Shown: piece by piece, positions 54,164-62,876 of the stretch
Layout of the letters: each line of letters opens with the position of its first letter
Numbering within the stretch: position 1 is the first letter of the stretch
DNA from: Citrobacter sp. R56
Lineage (GTDB): Bacteria > Pseudomonadota > Gammaproteobacteria > Enterobacterales > Enterobacteriaceae
NCBI RefSeq assembly: GCF_016811995.1
Contig: NZ_CP069159.1
Coordinates: 3,472,001-3,536,000, forward strand
Reading direction: 5' to 3'
Length of the DNA stretch: 64,000 nucleotides
Notes under the pieces: generated by a model
Told to the model about the DNA's origin: nothing
Databases searched by the model: none
What the model saw: the letters and a program-made list of their open reading frames with translations, nothing else
Program-made: the position numbers and the translations under genes

Positions 54164-56050
54164 TTACTCCTCAATCGCCAGACGGATCTGATCGAGCGAC
54201 GAAGGATCGTCAATGGTCGTCAGATCGCCTGGATCGCGCCCTTCGCAAATGGCCTGGATCGTACGCCTGAGCATCTTCCCGGATCGAGTCTTCGGCAACT
54301 GAGAAACAAACCAGACGTGTGCCGGACGACCAAAATTACCGATCTGACTGTCCACCAGCGCCATGATCGCTTTCTCTTCGCTGTGCGCCACATCTCGGTC
54401 CTCCAGACTGTCGCTCAGTTTGGGAATCACAAACGCGACCGCCACCTGCCCCTTCAGCGCATCTTTCACCCCCACCACCGCCACTTCCGCCACGTTCGGA
54501 TAGCTGGAGATACTCTCCTCGATTTCACGGGTGCCCAGACGGTGTCCGGCAACATTAATCACATCGTCCGTTCGCCCGAGGATAAAGTAATAGCCGTCGG
54601 CGTCGCGGATCCCCCAGTCAAAGGTGGCGTAGACCGGGCGGGAGAACAGCGACCAGTAGGTGTCCACAAAACGCCTGTCATCGCCCCAGATGGTCTGAAT
54701 ACACCCCGGCGGCAGCGGTCCCTCAATCACCAGCATTCCCTTTTCGTTGACGCCGCACGGCTCGCCGGTCACTTCATTGAGCAACTGTACGTTGTAGCCA
54801 TACATCGGCACGCCGGGACTGCCGAGCCGCGAAGGACGGTCGTCCAGTCCACGGGCAAGCGCCATAATTGGCCAGCCGGACTCCGTCTGCCAGTAATTGT
54901 CGACAACCGGTACGCCTAGCGTTTCCGTCACCCAACTGGCGGTCGGTTCGTCCAGCGGCTCACCCGCCAGGTAAAGCACTTCCAGCGAGGAAAGGTCGTG
55001 GTTGCGAATCTGCGCGGTCGGGAATTTCTTCAGCACACGGATGGCGGTCGGTGCGGAGAACATCCGACTAACCTGATATTTTTCGACGATTTTCCACCAC
55101 ACGCCGCAGTCCGGATACGTCGGCAACCCTTCATAAACAATGGTCGCCATCCCCGCCAGCAGCGGTGCATAAACAATGTAGGAGTGCCCAACCACCCAGC
55201 CGATATCCGAAGCGCAAAAGAAAACGCCCCCCGCTTTACCGCCAAAAATGGTGTCCATGCTGGTCGCCAGCGCCACCGCATAGCCCCCGACATCACGCTG
55301 CACCCCTTTCGGTTTTCCGGTGGTGCCCGAGGTATACAGAATGCAGGAGGTTTCGTTCGATTCCAGCCAGGCGACAGGCACCTTCGCGCCAAGATGCTGC
55401 GGGCGCAGCGTCGCAAAATCACAATCGCGCTCCGGCACGCGTGCCATTTTCGCCAGCCCGCGATCCACCAGCAGGACATGGCGCGGCTGATGCTCTGCCT
55501 GAGCGATGGCCTCATCCAGCAGCTTTTTATACGGCAGGATTTTACCGCCCCGCGCCCCGGCATCGGCCGAGACAATCAGCACCGGTTTGGCATCATCAAT
55601 ACGCGCCGCCACGCTGTGCGAAGCAAAGCCGCCGAACACCACCGAGTGAATCGCGCCAATACGCGCGCAGGCCAGCAACGTAATGTGCGCCTCGGCAATC
55701 ATCGGCATATACACCAACACCCGATCGCCACGCTGTACGCCAAGCGACTGTAGCATCGACGCCACCACATTCACTTCGTCGTACAACTGGCTGAAGGTGT
55801 ACGTGCGCTCTTCTTCGGTTTCTGATGAGACGGCAATCAGTGCCAGCGCGTTGGGTTGCTTAGCCACCCAACGGTCAATGGCGTTATGGCACAGATTGGT
55901 CGTGCCGCCGCAAAACCAGCGGGCAAACGGCGGATTGCTGTGGTCCAGCACCTGAGTAAAAGGATGCTGCCAGTCAATACGCTGGGCCTGTTCGGCCCAG
56001 AATGATTCAGGTTGTTCGATAGAACGCTGATAAAACTCGCTAAAAGACAT
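54164..56050 (-). CDS. prpE: Propionyl-CoA synthetase PrpE
   Basis: A 628-residue acyl-CoA synthetase of the ANL superfamily that activates propionate via propionyl-AMP. The AMP-binding motif YTSGTTGKPKG is at about residue 240; the later WQTESGWP, YATFDWGIRD and GRTDDVINVAGHR motifs are typical. The C-terminal catalytic lysine, target of reversible acylation, is in RSGKMLRR. It is the last gene of prpBCDE, 38 bp after prpD. Length equals E. coli PrpE. Confidence 0.96.
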   Translation of the reverse strand: MSFSEFYQRSIEQPESFWAEQAQRIDWQHPFTQVLDHSNPPFARWFCGGTTNLCHNAIDRWVAKQPNALALIAVSSETEEERTYTFSQLYDEVNVVASMLQSLGVQRGDRVLVYMPMIAEAHITLLACARIGAIHSVVFGGFASHSVAARIDDAKPVLIVSADAGARGGKILPYKKLLDEAIAQAEHQPRHVLLVDRGLAKMARVPERDCDFATLRPQHLGAKVPVAWLESNETSCILYTSGTTGKPKGVQRDVGGYAVALATSMDTIFGGKAGGVFFCASDIGWVVGHSYIVYAPLLAGMATIVYEGLPTYPDCGVWWKIVEKYQVSRMFSAPTAIRVLKKFPTAQIRNHDLSSLEVLYLAGEPLDEPTASWVTETLGVPVVDNYWQTESGWPIMALARGLDDRPSRLGSPGVPMYGYNVQLLNEVTGEPCGVNEKGMLVIEGPLPPGCIQTIWGDDRRFVDTYWSLFSRPVYATFDWGIRDADGYYFILGRTDDVINVAGHRLGTREIEESISSYPNVAEVAVVGVKDALKGQVAVAFVIPKLSDSLEDRDVAHSEEKAIMALVDSQIGNFGRPAHVWFVSQLPKTRSGKMLRRTIQAICEGRDPGDLTTIDDPSSLDQIRLAIEE

Positions 56051-56088
56051 AATGCTCTCCTGTTGAACTTACGCCTTACTGCTCGTTG

Positions 56089-57540
56089 TTAGATCACGTA
56101 CAGATCCAAATACTCATTAACGGGCATCTGCTCCAGGCGAGTTCTGTCCAGGGAAACCTCCAGGATGCGCTGCTGCTGACGGGTCGGGAACTGACGCGCC
56201 AGGTTGATTTTGAATTTATCGACCAGTTTCGGAATGCCGTCTTTACGACGACGCGCGTGACCGATCGGGTACTCCACCACCACCTCTTCAAAGCGTGAGC
56301 CGTCGGTAAATTCAAGGGTGATAGCGTTAGCGATAGCGCGTTTTTGCGGATCGTGATAGTCGGTGGTAAAAGCCGGATCTTCAAAGCAGTTGATCTTCTC
56401 GCGCAGAGCGTCGATGCGTTTATCCTGCGCCACGCCGTCTTCATAGTCCGCCGCCGTTAAGCGCCCGAACAGCAGCGGGATAGCTACCATATACTGGATA
56501 CAGTGGTCGCGGTCAGCCGGGTTATTCAACGGCCCTTTTTTATCGATAATGCGAATACAGGCTTCATGAGTACGGATGGTTACCTTCTCGATGTCCGCAG
56601 CGGTTTTACCGGCGGCCTGCATTTGCGCATGGAGGGTCATTGCCGCTTCCACCGCCGTCTGCGAGTGGAATTCCGCCGGGAAGGAGATCTTGAACAGCAC
56701 GTTCTCCATCACGTAAGAGCCGTACGGACGCTGGAAGCGGAACGATTCGCCATTGAAGGAGACATCGTAAAAGCCCCAGGTTTTTGCCGTCAGCGCCGAC
56801 GGATAGCCCATCTCGCCGGTTTTCGCCATCAGCGCCAGACGGACCGCGCGAGACGTGGCATCCCCTGCCGCCCACGATTTACGCGTGCCGGTGTTCGGCG
56901 CATGGCGATAGGTGCGTAGCGATTGGCCGTCAACCCACGCCAGTGACACCGCGTTGAGGATTTCGTCGCGGGTCAGCCCCAGCATTTCGGCAACCACTGC
57001 GGTAGAGGCCACTTTCACCAACAGCACGTGATCCAGCCCGACCCGGTTGAAGGAGTTTTCCAGCGCAATACAGCCCTGAATTTCATGGGCTTTGATCATG
57101 CCGGTCAGCACCTGTTTCATGGTCAACGGCGCTTTTCCGGCGGCGACCGCGTTACGCGAGAGCCAGTCTGCTGTCGCCAGAATGCCGCCGAGGTTGTCGG
57201 AAGGATGGCCCCACTCCGCCGCCAGCCAGGTATCGTTAAAGTCGAGCCAGCGGATCATCGCGCCAATGTTAAAGGCGGCCTGTACCGGATCGAGCTGAAA
57301 TTGGGTGCCCGGCACGCGTACGCCGTTGGGCACCACCGTGCCAGGCACCACTGGCCCCAGCAGTTTTTTACAGGCCGGATATTCCAGCGCTTCCAGACCA
57401 CAGCCTAATGTGTCGAGCAGACAGTAATGCGCGGTGTCATACGCCACCTTTGAGGTGATCTCGTAATTCATCACGTAATCAACGATATCAACGATTTCAC
57501 GGTCAAATTCGGGACGGACGTTCGAAATATGTGCGGACAT
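56089..57540 (-). CDS. prpD: 2-methylcitrate dehydratase PrpD
   Basis: A 483-residue MmgE/PrpD-family enzyme that dehydrates 2-methylcitrate to cis-2-methylaconitate in the methylcitrate cycle. Family stretches such as [44 protein letters not shown] and [14 protein letters not shown] are present. No iron-sulfur cysteines are expected in this class. An ERIC element separates it from prpC upstream, so its translation depends on its own ribosome site (AAGGAAA before the ATG). Confidence 0.96.
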   Translation of the reverse strand: MSAHISNVRPEFDREIVDIVDYVMNYEITSKVAYDTAHYCLLDTLGCGLEALEYPACKKLLGPVVPGTVVPNGVRVPGTQFQLDPVQAAFNIGAMIRWLDFNDTWLAAEWGHPSDNLGGILATADWLSRNAVAAGKAPLTMKQVLTGMIKAHEIQGCIALENSFNRVGLDHVLLVKVASTAVVAEMLGLTRDEILNAVSLAWVDGQSLRTYRHAPNTGTRKSWAAGDATSRAVRLALMAKTGEMGYPSALTAKTWGFYDVSFNGESFRFQRPYGSYVMENVLFKISFPAEFHSQTAVEAAMTLHAQMQAAGKTAADIEKVTIRTHEACIRIIDKKGPLNNPADRDHCIQYMVAIPLLFGRLTAADYEDGVAQDKRIDALREKINCFEDPAFTTDYHDPQKRAIANAITLEFTDGSRFEEVVVEYPIGHARRRKDGIPKLVDKFKINLARQFPTRQQQRILEVSLDRTRLEQMPVNEYLDLYVI

Positions 57541-57557
57541 AGGGTACGTTTCCTTTT

Positions 57558-57680
57558 TACCCTTCGTCTTTCAAGCTGCATCTGCCTTGGCTTCCTCGCT
57601 CACCCCAGTCACTTACTTGTGTAAGCTCCTGGGGATTCGCTGCGTCGCCGCCTTGATGCAACTCGAAATCCATTGGGTAA
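57558..57680. repeat. ERIC element within the prp operon
   Basis: A roughly 123-bp imperfect palindrome from TTTTACCC to TTGGGTAA lies between prpC and prpD. The core CGCTCACCCCAGTCACTTAC (57598 onward) is the classical ERIC core in complement, and the arms TTTCAAGCTGCAT / ATGCAACTCGAAA pair. It fills most of the 158-bp prpC-prpD gap and will be part of the operon mRNA. Confidence 0.92.
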
Positions 57681-57698
57681 CTATTTAGAGGTTATTAA

Positions 57699-58868
57699 TT
57701 AATTGCGTTCATTCAGCGGAACAAATTCGCGATCTTCCGGGCCGGTGTAATTGGCGGAAGGACGGATAATTTTATTATCCTGGCGCTGCTCGATGATGTG
57801 CGCCGCCCAGCCAGTGACGCGGGCGATCACAAACAGCGGCGTAAACATTTCGGTCGGGACGCCCATCATGTTGTAGGAAACCGCCGAGAACCAGTCGAGA
57901 TTCGGGAACATCTTTTTCGTTTCCCACATCACCTCTTCCAGACGGTCGGCGATGTTGTACATCTTCAGCGACCCGCCTTCCTGAGAAAGCTGTTTCGCCA
58001 CCTTCTTGATCACCTGATGACGCGGATCGGCGATGGTGTAGACCGGATGACCGAAACCAATCACCACCTCTTTGTTTTCCACGCGCTTGCGGATATCGGC
58101 CTCGGCTTCGTCCGGCGTTTCATAGCGCTGTTGAATTTCCAGCGACACTTCGTTCGCACCGCCGTGTTTCGGGCCACGTAGTGCGCCAATCGCGCCGATA
58201 ATCGCCGAATAGACGTCGGAGCCCGTCCCTGCAATCACGCGGCTGGTAAAGGTGGAGGCGTTAAATTCATGCTCGGCATACAGCACCAGCGAGATGTGCA
58301 TCGCCTTTTCCCAGCTTTTCGACGGTTTTTCACCGTGCAGCAGATGCAGAAAATGCCCGCCGACAGAGTCGTCGTCGGTTTCCGGCTGGATGCGTTCGCC
58401 GTTGTGGCTGTAGTGATACCAGTAGAGAAGGATGGAACTGAGCGAGGCCAGCAGCTTGTCAGCGATGTCGCGAGCGCCGGAGACGGTGTGCCCCTCTTTT
58501 TCCGGCAGCGTACAGCCCAATGCGGAAACGCCCGTGCGCATAACGTCCATCGGGTGTGACGCCGCAGGCAGCGCTTCCAGCACGGTGCGCACATTGGCAG
58601 GTAATCCGCGCAGCGCTTTTAATTTGATTTTATACGCCTGGAGTTCATCGCGGGTCGGCAGCTTGCCGTGTATCAGCAAATGCGCCACTTCTTCAAATTC
58701 GCAATGCTGGGCCAGATCGAGAATATCGTAGCCGCGATAGTGCAAATCGTTACCGCTCTTGCCGACGGTGCACAGGGCGGTATTGCCCGCAGCGACTCCA
58801 GAAAGGGCCACTGATTTTTTCGGTTTAATGACATGGGTATTATTTTGCAGGATCGTCGTGTCGCTCAT
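57699..58868 (-). CDS. prpC: 2-methylcitrate synthase PrpC
   Basis: A 389-residue citrate-synthase-fold enzyme condensing propionyl-CoA with oxaloacetate to 2-methylcitrate. Catalytic regions are seen around [29 protein letters not shown] and [13 protein letters not shown] (histidines), and [15 protein letters not shown] (Asp-containing). Length equals E. coli PrpC. It follows prpB after 106 bp that contain a REP unit, and it is followed by an ERIC element. Confidence 0.95.
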   Translation of the reverse strand: MSDTTILQNNTHVIKPKKSVALSGVAAGNTALCTVGKSGNDLHYRGYDILDLAQHCEFEEVAHLLIHGKLPTRDELQAYKIKLKALRGLPANVRTVLEALPAASHPMDVMRTGVSALGCTLPEKEGHTVSGARDIADKLLASLSSILLYWYHYSHNGERIQPETDDDSVGGHFLHLLHGEKPSKSWEKAMHISLVLYAEHEFNASTFTSRVIAGTGSDVYSAIIGAIGALRGPKHGGANEVSLEIQQRYETPDEAEADIRKRVENKEVVIGFGHPVYTIADPRHQVIKKVAKQLSQEGGSLKMYNIADRLEEVMWETKKMFPNLDWFSAVSYNMMGVPTEMFTPLFVIARVTGWAAHIIEQRQDNKIIRPSANYTGPEDREFVPLNERN

Positions 58869-58915
58869 AGTGTCCTCGTCATTGTTTTAATGTGTAAGGT
58901 ACAAATTCATCTTGT

Positions 58916-58976
58916 CGACCGGATAAACGCCGTGCCATCCGGCATTGCCAGATGGCGGCTGCCCTTTATCAGGCCT
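58916..58976. repeat. REP/BIME between prpB and prpC
   Basis: GACCGGATAAACGCCGTGCC with ATCCGGCATTGCC, then an inverted GATGGCGGCTGCCCTTTATC ending AGGCCTAC, form a BIME of two units directly after the prpB stop. It may stabilise the prpB 3' end relative to prpCDE. Confidence 0.72.
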
Positions 58977-59862
58977 ACGAATTACGTTTGGCAAACAGCG
59001 CGTCGAGCTTCTCTTCGTACTGGTAGTAATTGATGCTCTCGTACAGTTCATTGCGCGTTTGCATAATGTCGATAACGTTCTTTTGCGTTCCTTCCTGACG
59101 CAGCACGTTATAGACGCGCTCGGCGGCGCGGTTCATTGCGCGAAACGCAGACAAGGGATAGAGCGCCATGGCGACGTTGGCGCTGCGCAGTTCATCAGTG
59201 GTAAACAGCGGCGTCGCGCCAAACTCGGTGATGTTAGCGAGGATAGGTACCTGTACCGCGTCGGCAAACTGGCGATACATTGAAAGCTCGGTGATCGCCT
59301 CCGGGAATACCATGTCGGCCCCGGCTTCAACGTACGCCCGGGCACGATCGATGGCCGCATCCAGCCCTTCGACCGCCAGCGCATCGGTACGCGCCATGAT
59401 GACAAAATCGGGATCGGTGCGAGCATCGACCGCCGCCCGGATCCTGTCCACCATCTCCTCTTTCGAGACAATGGCTTTATTGGGGCGATGACCGCAGCGC
59501 TTGGCACCGACCTGATCTTCAATATGCAGCGCAGCGGCACCGGCTTTGATCATCGATTTCACCGTACGCGCAACGCTGAACGCTGAAGAGCCAAAACCGA
59601 TATCGGCATCCACCAGCAGCGGCAGCGGGCAAACGTCGGTAATACGGCGAATGTCGGTCAGCACATCATCCAGCGTGGAGATCCCCAGATCCGGCAGTCC
59701 CAACGAACCGGCCGCGACACCGCCGCCAGAGAGATAAATCGCCTGATATCCGGCGCGCTGGGCCAGAAGAGCGTGATTTGCGTTGATGGTGCCGACAATC
59801 TGCAATGGGTTTTCTTTGGTGAGCGCGGCGCGAAACGCCTGCCCCGGTGAATGTAGAGACAT
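58975..59862 (-). CDS. prpB: 2-methylisocitrate lyase PrpB
   Basis: A 295-residue isocitrate-lyase-family enzyme that cleaves 2-methylisocitrate to pyruvate and succinate. The catalytic cysteine is C123 in the signature KRCGH (residues 121-125). The metal-binding [10 protein letters not shown] (D85, D87) and HIEDQ are present. It is the first gene of prpBCDE, expressed from a sigma-54 promoter at 59910-59927 and activated by PrpR with 2-methylcitrate. Confidence 0.96.
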   Translation of the reverse strand: MSLHSPGQAFRAALTKENPLQIVGTINANHALLAQRAGYQAIYLSGGGVAAGSLGLPDLGISTLDDVLTDIRRITDVCPLPLLVDADIGFGSSAFSVARTVKSMIKAGAAALHIEDQVGAKRCGHRPNKAIVSKEEMVDRIRAAVDARTDPDFVIMARTDALAVEGLDAAIDRARAYVEAGADMVFPEAITELSMYRQFADAVQVPILANITEFGATPLFTTDELRSANVAMALYPLSAFRAMNRAAERVYNVLRQEGTQKNVIDIMQTRNELYESINYYQYEEKLDALFAKRNS

Positions 59863-59909
59863 ATCCCGTCCTTTTTGTTATCAGCTTGTTACTTTAGTTG
59901 ATTCACATA

Positions 59910-59927
59910 AAGCAAGGGCTATGCCAA
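59910..59927 (-). promoter_or_regulatory. Sigma-54 promoter of prpBCDE
   Basis: On the minus strand TTGGCATAGCCCTTGCTT fits the -24/-12 consensus TGGCAC-N5-TTGC with GG and GC elements correctly spaced. It lies about 50 bp upstream of the prpB start. Confidence 0.85.
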
Positions 59928-60023
59928 CGCAGGTGGGATGACAGTCACTCTGTTTTTATTTGTTTTAAAACAATGAATTATCTGTTTGAGTGATATTCGA
60001 AGTGAAAAAATGCGTGCCAGTTA

Positions 60024-60072
60024 ACGTTTCATGAAACGTGTGCTGCTGTTTCATTGCAACATTTATGAAACA
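60024..60072. promoter_or_regulatory. Candidate PrpR upstream activator sites
   Basis: The perfect palindrome ACGTTTCATGAAACGT (60024-60039) and the inverted pair TGTTTCAT-N10-ATGAAACA (60047-60072) share the TTTCAT / ATGAAA motif. They lie 100-160 bp upstream of the sigma-54 promoter and just before prpR, the expected place for enhancer sites. An IHF site between was not resolved by eye. Confidence 0.6.
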
Positions 60073-60115
60073 AGACTAAACCCAATACTCTGTTCCTTCA
60101 TTTTTTTGGGCGACT

Positions 60116-61711
60116 ATGGCGGATACGCACCTTCCACCGCGGGTAAATGATGATAAGCCGGTGATCTGGACGGTCTCGGTGACACGGCTGTTCGAGCTGT
60201 TTCGCGACATCAGTCTCGAGTTCGATCACCAGGCGACCATCACCCCCATCCAGCTCGGCTTTGAAAAGGCCGTGACCTATATCCGCAAGAAGCTGGCCAG
60301 CGAACGCTGCGATGCGATTATCGCTGCGGGATCGAATGGCGCATATTTGAAAAGCCGGCTGTCCATTCCCGTGATCCTGATTAAACCCAGCGGCTTCGAC
60401 GTCTTACAGGCGCTGGCGAAAGCAGGCAAGCTCACCTCTTCGATCGGTGTGGTGACCTATCAGGAGACGCTGCCAGCCCTGATGGCGTTCCAAAAAACCT
60501 TTAAACTGCGCCTCGATCAACGCAGCTATATCACCGAAGAAGACGCGCGCGGGCAAATTAATGAACTGAAGGCGAACGGCACTGAAGCCGTGGTCGGCGC
60601 GGGACTGATCACCGATCTGGCAGAAGAAGCGGGCATGACGGGGATCTTTATTTATTCGGCCGCCACCGTGCGTCAGGCCTTTAGCGACGCGCTGGATATG
60701 ACCCGTCTGACGCGGCGACAACACCGCCCGTACGCCTCTGAAAACGGGTTGCGCACCCGTTATGATTTGGGCGATATGCGCGGCCATTCGCTGCAAATGG
60801 AGCAGGTTCGACACACGATTATGCTCTACGCCCGTTCCCGCGCGCCCGTCCTGATTCAGGGGGAAACGGGCACCGGAAAAGAGCTGGCAGCCCAGGCCAT
60901 TCATCGCGAATATTTTACCCGTCAGGGCGGTCGCAGCGGCAGGCGCTCCCCGCCTTTTGTCGCCGTCAATTGCGGGGCGATTGCCGAATCCTTACTCGAA
61001 GCGGAGTTGTTTGGTTACGAAGAGGGAGCTTTTACCGGTTCACGACGCGGTGGACGTGCCGGACTGTTTGAAATCGCCCACGGCGGGACGCTGTTTCTGG
61101 ATGAGATAGGCGAGATGCCCTTGCCGCTACAGACCCGGCTATTGCGCGTACTGGAAGAAAAAGAGGTGACGCGCGTCGGCGGGCACCAGCCAATCCCGGT
61201 GGATGTACGGGTGATTAGCGCCACCCACTGCAACCTAGAACAGCAGATGAAACAGGGACAATTTCGTACCGATCTGTTTTATCGTCTCAGTATTTTGCGC
61301 CTGACGCTGCCCGCGCTACGTGAGCGTCACCCCGACATTGTGCCGCTGGCGGAAGGATTTTTAAAACAGTCGCTGGCGGCATTAGAGGCGCCGTTTAGCG
61401 AATCGATACGCGAAGGCTTACAGCAATGCCAGTCGGTCCTGCTGCGATATGGCTGGCCAGGAAATATTCGTGAGTTGCGCAATATGATGGAACGTCTGGC
61501 GCTTTTCTTAAGCGTTGAGCCGCAACCTGCGCTCGACGTCCATTTTCTACAGCGACTGTTACCGGAACTGACTGCCACAGACGAAGCGACCCCAGCCCCC
61601 ACATCACTCACGGCTCAGGAGGTTCTCGCACAGTTTAACGGGGATAAAACCGCAGCAGCGCGGTATCTGGGTGTGAGCAGAACAACATTCTGGCGGCGAT
61701 TAAAAGAATAA
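60116..61711 (+). CDS. prpR: Propionate catabolism activator PrpR
   Basis: A 531-residue sigma-54-dependent activator of prpBCDE that senses 2-methylcitrate. Residues 1-200 form the PrpR_N sensor domain. The AAA+ domain has Walker A GETGTGKE (249-256), the sigma-54 contact loop GAFTGS (304-309, Ser in place of the usual final Ala) and Walker [11 protein letters not shown] (about 324-333). The C-terminal Fis-like HTH is [18 protein letters not shown]. It is divergent from prpB across 253 bp and followed by a terminator. Confidence 0.96.
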   Translation: MADTHLPPRVNDDKPVIWTVSVTRLFELFRDISLEFDHQATITPIQLGFEKAVTYIRKKLASERCDAIIAAGSNGAYLKSRLSIPVILIKPSGFDVLQALAKAGKLTSSIGVVTYQETLPALMAFQKTFKLRLDQRSYITEEDARGQINELKANGTEAVVGAGLITDLAEEAGMTGIFIYSAATVRQAFSDALDMTRLTRRQHRPYASENGLRTRYDLGDMRGHSLQMEQVRHTIMLYARSRAPVLIQGETGTGKELAAQAIHREYFTRQGGRSGRRSPPFVAVNCGAIAESLLEAELFGYEEGAFTGSRRGGRAGLFEIAHGGTLFLDEIGEMPLPLQTRLLRVLEEKEVTRVGGHQPIPVDVRVISATHCNLEQQMKQGQFRTDLFYRLSILRLTLPALRERHPDIVPLAEGFLKQSLAALEAPFSESIREGLQQCQSVLLRYGWPGNIRELRNMMERLALFLSVEPQPALDVHFLQRLLPELTATDEATPAPTSLTAQEVLAQFNGDKTAAARYLGVSRTTFWRRLKE

Positions 61712-61736
61712 CCCGCCAGTGGAACCGGCGGGTTTT
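61711..61736 (+). terminator. Rho-independent terminator of prpR
   Basis: ACCCGCC / GGCGGGT with an AGTGGAACC loop is followed by TTTTG. It begins at the prpR stop codon and lies before the convergent yahO. Confidence 0.82.
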
Positions 61737-61754
61737 GTATATCAGTGAAGCGCG

Positions 61755-62030
61755 TTATTTCTTTTTATAAATATTGGCGGTGCCATGGATTTTATTATCC
61801 GTCTGGCCAGACGTGAGTACGACAACATCGGCACCTTGTTCATCTGCTTTCTTCAGGAGGTCTTCCTTCGCATCAGAAGTAGAGACTTCGTTGCTCGTAG
61901 AGATAGTACCCACTTTGGTATACTGTGATTCTACTTTTTCAAACTCGACTTTGGTCATCAACTCTGCTGCATACGCATTTGAAACCACTAACGCCAACGC
62001 CCCAATCAATACCTTATATCCTGTCTTCAT
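61755..62030 (-). CDS. yahO: YahO family periplasmic protein (DUF1471)
   Basis: A 91-residue secreted protein of the YhcN/YahO (DUF1471) family. A signal peptide ([21 protein letters not shown]) precedes a small alpha/beta domain with the typical [10 protein letters not shown] and [25 protein letters not shown] stretches (shown in part). Members are stress-induced small periplasmic proteins of mostly unknown mechanism. The ATG at 62030 matches E. coli YahO. It is convergent with prpR. Confidence 0.92.
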   Translation of the reverse strand: MKTGYKVLIGALALVVSNAYAAELMTKVEFEKVESQYTKVGTISTSNEVSTSDAKEDLLKKADEQGADVVVLTSGQTDNKIHGTANIYKKK

Positions 62031-62876
62031 ATAAAAACTCCCATTTTTTGTTATTACGCTATCATCACACATGAATGTTACAACACCCTACAAGGATGAT
62101 TAATAAGTAGTTCATGTCCTACAAAAAATCCAGTGCGAAAAGCAGTATAAATTGATTTTGCGTGGCGGCTGCGACAACACCGCCTGCGCCAACGCCTGCC
62201 GGGCTAACGCCACCGCCAGAATCCGGATGACTTACAGCATGTTGAGACCAATATCCCCCTGCGCTTCAGTGGCGGGCGGCAGCCATGCAACATCGGCATT
62301 CAGAATAATACAAACCCCGCCATAATATATTTGCAATTCTCTTAAAGAAGAGATAAGTTATCTTAAATTCGTACCATTATAGATTTTGATTATTATCAAT
62401 ATAACGTCAATAAAACACATAAACGGTGTCACAAACATCATCCCACTCCGTAATTAAATCAATAAAAAGAATAAGCACGCATATATTAACCACGTATTAT
62501 TAATCAACATCACTTAACAAATAATAACATTAGCGAACTCTATCGCATTGTATTTTAATTACAGTTAACGCCACTGGCATAAAAATTAATTAGCCGCTAT
62601 TACCTGTTTACCTACACACTGAATCATCACCGTTCTTTGTTTCTTATTTATAATTGTTGAAATCTATCAATAAACTCAATTATGGATTTTTTAAACGATT
62701 TCTTTCTTCTGTTGTGAGCAAATACCATCCGCACTATCGGAATACGCTATTCATACAACTAAGCAAACGTCATGTTTAGGACACGAATGGAGGCGTGTTG
62801 CGTATTCATACTCGACTCATGATGAGTCAATCACCAACACCAACAACACTGCATTGCCTTACGGAAGAGGAATAAT
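62031..62876. other. Long intergenic region upstream of the second autotransporter
   Basis: About 850 bp. Most of it (62310-62870) is strongly AT-rich and holds no credible gene; it should contain the autotransporter promoter and may be an H-NS target. A GC-rich patch at 62160-62310 contrasts with its surroundings and looks like decayed coding sequence (listed separately). Confidence 0.5.
62112..62345 (-). pseudogene. Possible decayed coding sequence
   Basis: The minus strand reads coding-like protein in one frame: LNADVAWLPPATEAQGD, GLNML and a stop at 62232-62234, then in the same frame VIRILAVALARQALAQAV and LSQPPRKINLY. GC content and codon choice in this stretch differ from the flanks. 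There is no start, ribosome site or recognised family, so it is either a remnant of lost genes or coincidence. Confidence 0.3.

Noticed and set aside
54998-55753. 251-codon plus-strand frame opposite prpE
   Set aside because: It is antisense to the AMP-binding core of PrpE.
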